This document shows, piece by piece, positions 62,473 through 64,000 of a stretch of DNA of 64,000 nt. The notes beneath the pieces were generated by a model. It saw only the letters and a list, made by a program, of their open reading frames with translations. It was not told the origin of the DNA and did no database searches. The number at the start of each line of letters is the position of its first letter. Within the stretch, counting starts at the first letter, position 1. Both the position numbers and the translations under genes were made by a program. The DNA comes from Pseudoscleropodium purum (Eukaryota > Streptophyta > Bryopsida > Hypnales > Brachytheciaceae): assembly GCA_963969395.1 (NCBI GenBank), contig OZ017796.1, positions 5,272,501-5,336,500 on the forward strand, read 5' to 3'.

Positions 62473-64000
62473 TCATTTAGCTAAAGCAAGCCATTGCTGA
62501 AAACATTCCTCATAAGAAAATGTACTCATTGTATAAACCTGTTGTGCCTTCATTCCCACTACTATTGCCAAGTTGGAATCCAAGCAATCTCTAACTTTGT
62601 CCTTGAGAAAAGATAGAGTAGAGAAATAGCGTTTGTCTTCAACTAATCCCAAGACATGAATCATGGCTATCTTAGTCAGCTTCACATACTCAAAAAAATT
62701 GGAGGCCAAAGTAGAGTTAGCATCTAAACTTCTCCAAAGTTTTGTCAAAGGATTGACAAGGAATGGTGGTTCTATAGCTAGCATGGCATTGGACAACATG
62801 GTCAGCTTAAAAAGAGCATGTTGACACTCCAACTAAAAGTTATCCAAGATAGGGGCTACGAGCTTACTACCCTCCTTTCTGTAAACCCAACAAGGTTCAC
62901 CAAAGTTTTTTTTTATGATGTCAAGATGCTTGCGGAACGTCCCTCCATAGCCACAACTTCTAACTAGTACTATGGATAAACCACACCCAATGCATCCATA
63001 AGTCCATTAGATGGAAATCGCAATTTTAGCTCATCAATGAGCTACTGCGTTGCACCTAAACCACCTAGAATTAGTACAAATGCATGAAAAAGAAAAAAGA
63101 AAGAGAAGTACTACAGCTGCCTTAATTAAATACTACATCCAAAGGAAAAACATGCAAACATACCTTATTCGTACCACACCTTACTTGTACCATACCTTAT
63201 TCTTATTGAAACCTCCATCATTGGGTGGCAGTGGACACCCACCAAAAAAATTTAAGATGAAAAAACATACCTTAATCTTTGAGGCTCTAATAGACTAGTA
63301 CTGTACTTGATGCTTGAAGCTTGAAAACAAAGTGACCGCCTTGAAAATTCTAAAATGGAAAACTAGCTTATACCAAAAATCATCAATATACCTTACCTTA
63401 AGTTTTTACCTTTATTTGAAAAACCCAAACCTATACCAATGTACCTCAATAACGAATACCTCCTTTAATACCAAATACCTCAGTTTCAAACTATTCGCAT
63501 TGCTAGCCAAGCCAACAATTAGAGCACTGCAACAGTTGGCACGATAGAAACTACAAAATTCTGAATTTTTAACATTCAATGTGAATGCAGACAGCCAAAC
63601 ATTACAAAGACAGTATTGCAAGGTAACCAAAAAACAACAAAAAGAAAATACCTTTGCACTCATGCTCGATAGCGGCTACAATTTTTGCAAAGGATTCTTA
63701 GGTCACAAGATGACCATTATACATTGTAAACATTGTTTCATCACTTGTAGAAAATGCCAAGTGTGCCATTTGTCTAGCAACATTCAGGTCCATTGACAAG
63801 GTGACCTACTTGAAGTGGACTTGTTCATGAGAGCATTGCAACAATTGCTTAGAGGACCAAAGTTCTTCTGTTGCAAATGCTTGGTTACTGTCCACATAGA
63901 ATTTGAACAACTGACTTTGACATACTTGGAGAGTTGCCATGAAATCTGAAATGAACACATTATGCTTTTGAGCAAAGACAACAAAGTGGTCAATGCTCTC
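62473..64000 (-). pseudogene. hAT-like (RNase H-fold) transposase-derived pseudogene, runs off the window
   Basis: The C-terminal part (62832-62473) reads PFLVNPLTKLWRSLDANS, YVKLTKIAMIHVLGLVEDKR, YFSTLSFLKDKVRDCL and VVGMKAQQVYTMSTF. This is the order seen in hAT C-terminal dimerisation regions of the multicopy plant hAT-like or zinc-finger-like proteins. Upstream, after an in-frame TAG near 62833, 63010-62840 continues with LMDALGVVYP-like and CGYGG-like segments with frame breaks. Further up, about 63990-63650, minus-strand pieces such as MDLNVARQMAHLAFSTSDET and ESFAKIVAAIEHECK follow in the same orientation with stops between. The N terminus lies beyond the window. It is a different lineage from the BED/DUF659 transposase at 5-8.4 kb. 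Confidence 0.6.

Noticed and set aside
1..64000. CRISPR arrays, operons or bacterial-type signals
   Set aside because: The spliced genes and repeat content are eukaryotic; the short repeats seen are microsatellites, MITEs or tandem duplications.

Overview
The window looks like nuclear DNA of a land plant. It is AT-rich, with spliced GT-AG genes for a plastid starch synthase, a SINA-type ubiquitin ligase and an OTU deubiquitinase, TTTAGGG telomere-like repeats, Ty1/copia debris and many small inverted-repeat transposons. I cannot fix the species. A non-seed plant (moss, lycophyte or similar) is my guess, from impression only. Gene density is low: three ordinary host genes in 64 kb, all on the minus strand, in a sea of decayed repeats.

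Layout. 1-1.75 kb: a GC-rich inverted-repeat structure. 1.75-4.55 kb: AT-rich DNA without genes. 4,554-14,309: the most striking object, a 9.76-kb hAT-type DNA transposon. Its ends read CAGGGTTGAC...GTCAACCCTG and it is flanked by a near-perfect 8-bp target-site duplication (TTGGGTAG / TTGGTTAG). It carries a broken BED/hAT transposase gene on the minus strand and, diverging from it, an intact 475-aa protein-kinase-like ORF on the plus strand. Blocks of CGGACGG/CCGTCCG repeats lie at both ends and upstream of both genes. A 212-bp deletion derivative of the same family sits about 1 kb away (15,321-15,532) with its own 8-bp duplication.

14.9-16.8 kb: a stretch peppered with a near-palindromic CCAA(n)TTGG-like motif. 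16.8-20.7 kb: no gene, a long TG/TA/CA palindrome and one MITE. 20,782-22,183: SINA-like RING E3 ligase. 23.7-24.0 kb: copia RNase H remnant. 25,184-30,246: starch synthase II in eight exons. 30.6-42.9 kb: no genes, but four complete members of a dispersed ~0.94-kb family bounded by TTAA-CCCCTAAAG-type inverted ends, two other MITE families and a nested insertion. 42,939-46,574: OTU deubiquitinase in ten coding exons. 46.6-64 kb: another TTAA-CCCC element, a fifth complete member of the first TTAA family, stretches of decayed coding sequence of unknown families, tandem duplications, and a hAT-like transposase-derived pseudogene running off the right edge.

The three host genes are not a pathway cluster. 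Starch synthase II acts in plastid amylopectin synthesis; the ligase and the deubiquitinase act in the ubiquitin system, but nothing here links them. The linked pair worth attention is the transposase and kinase-like gene inside one transposon.
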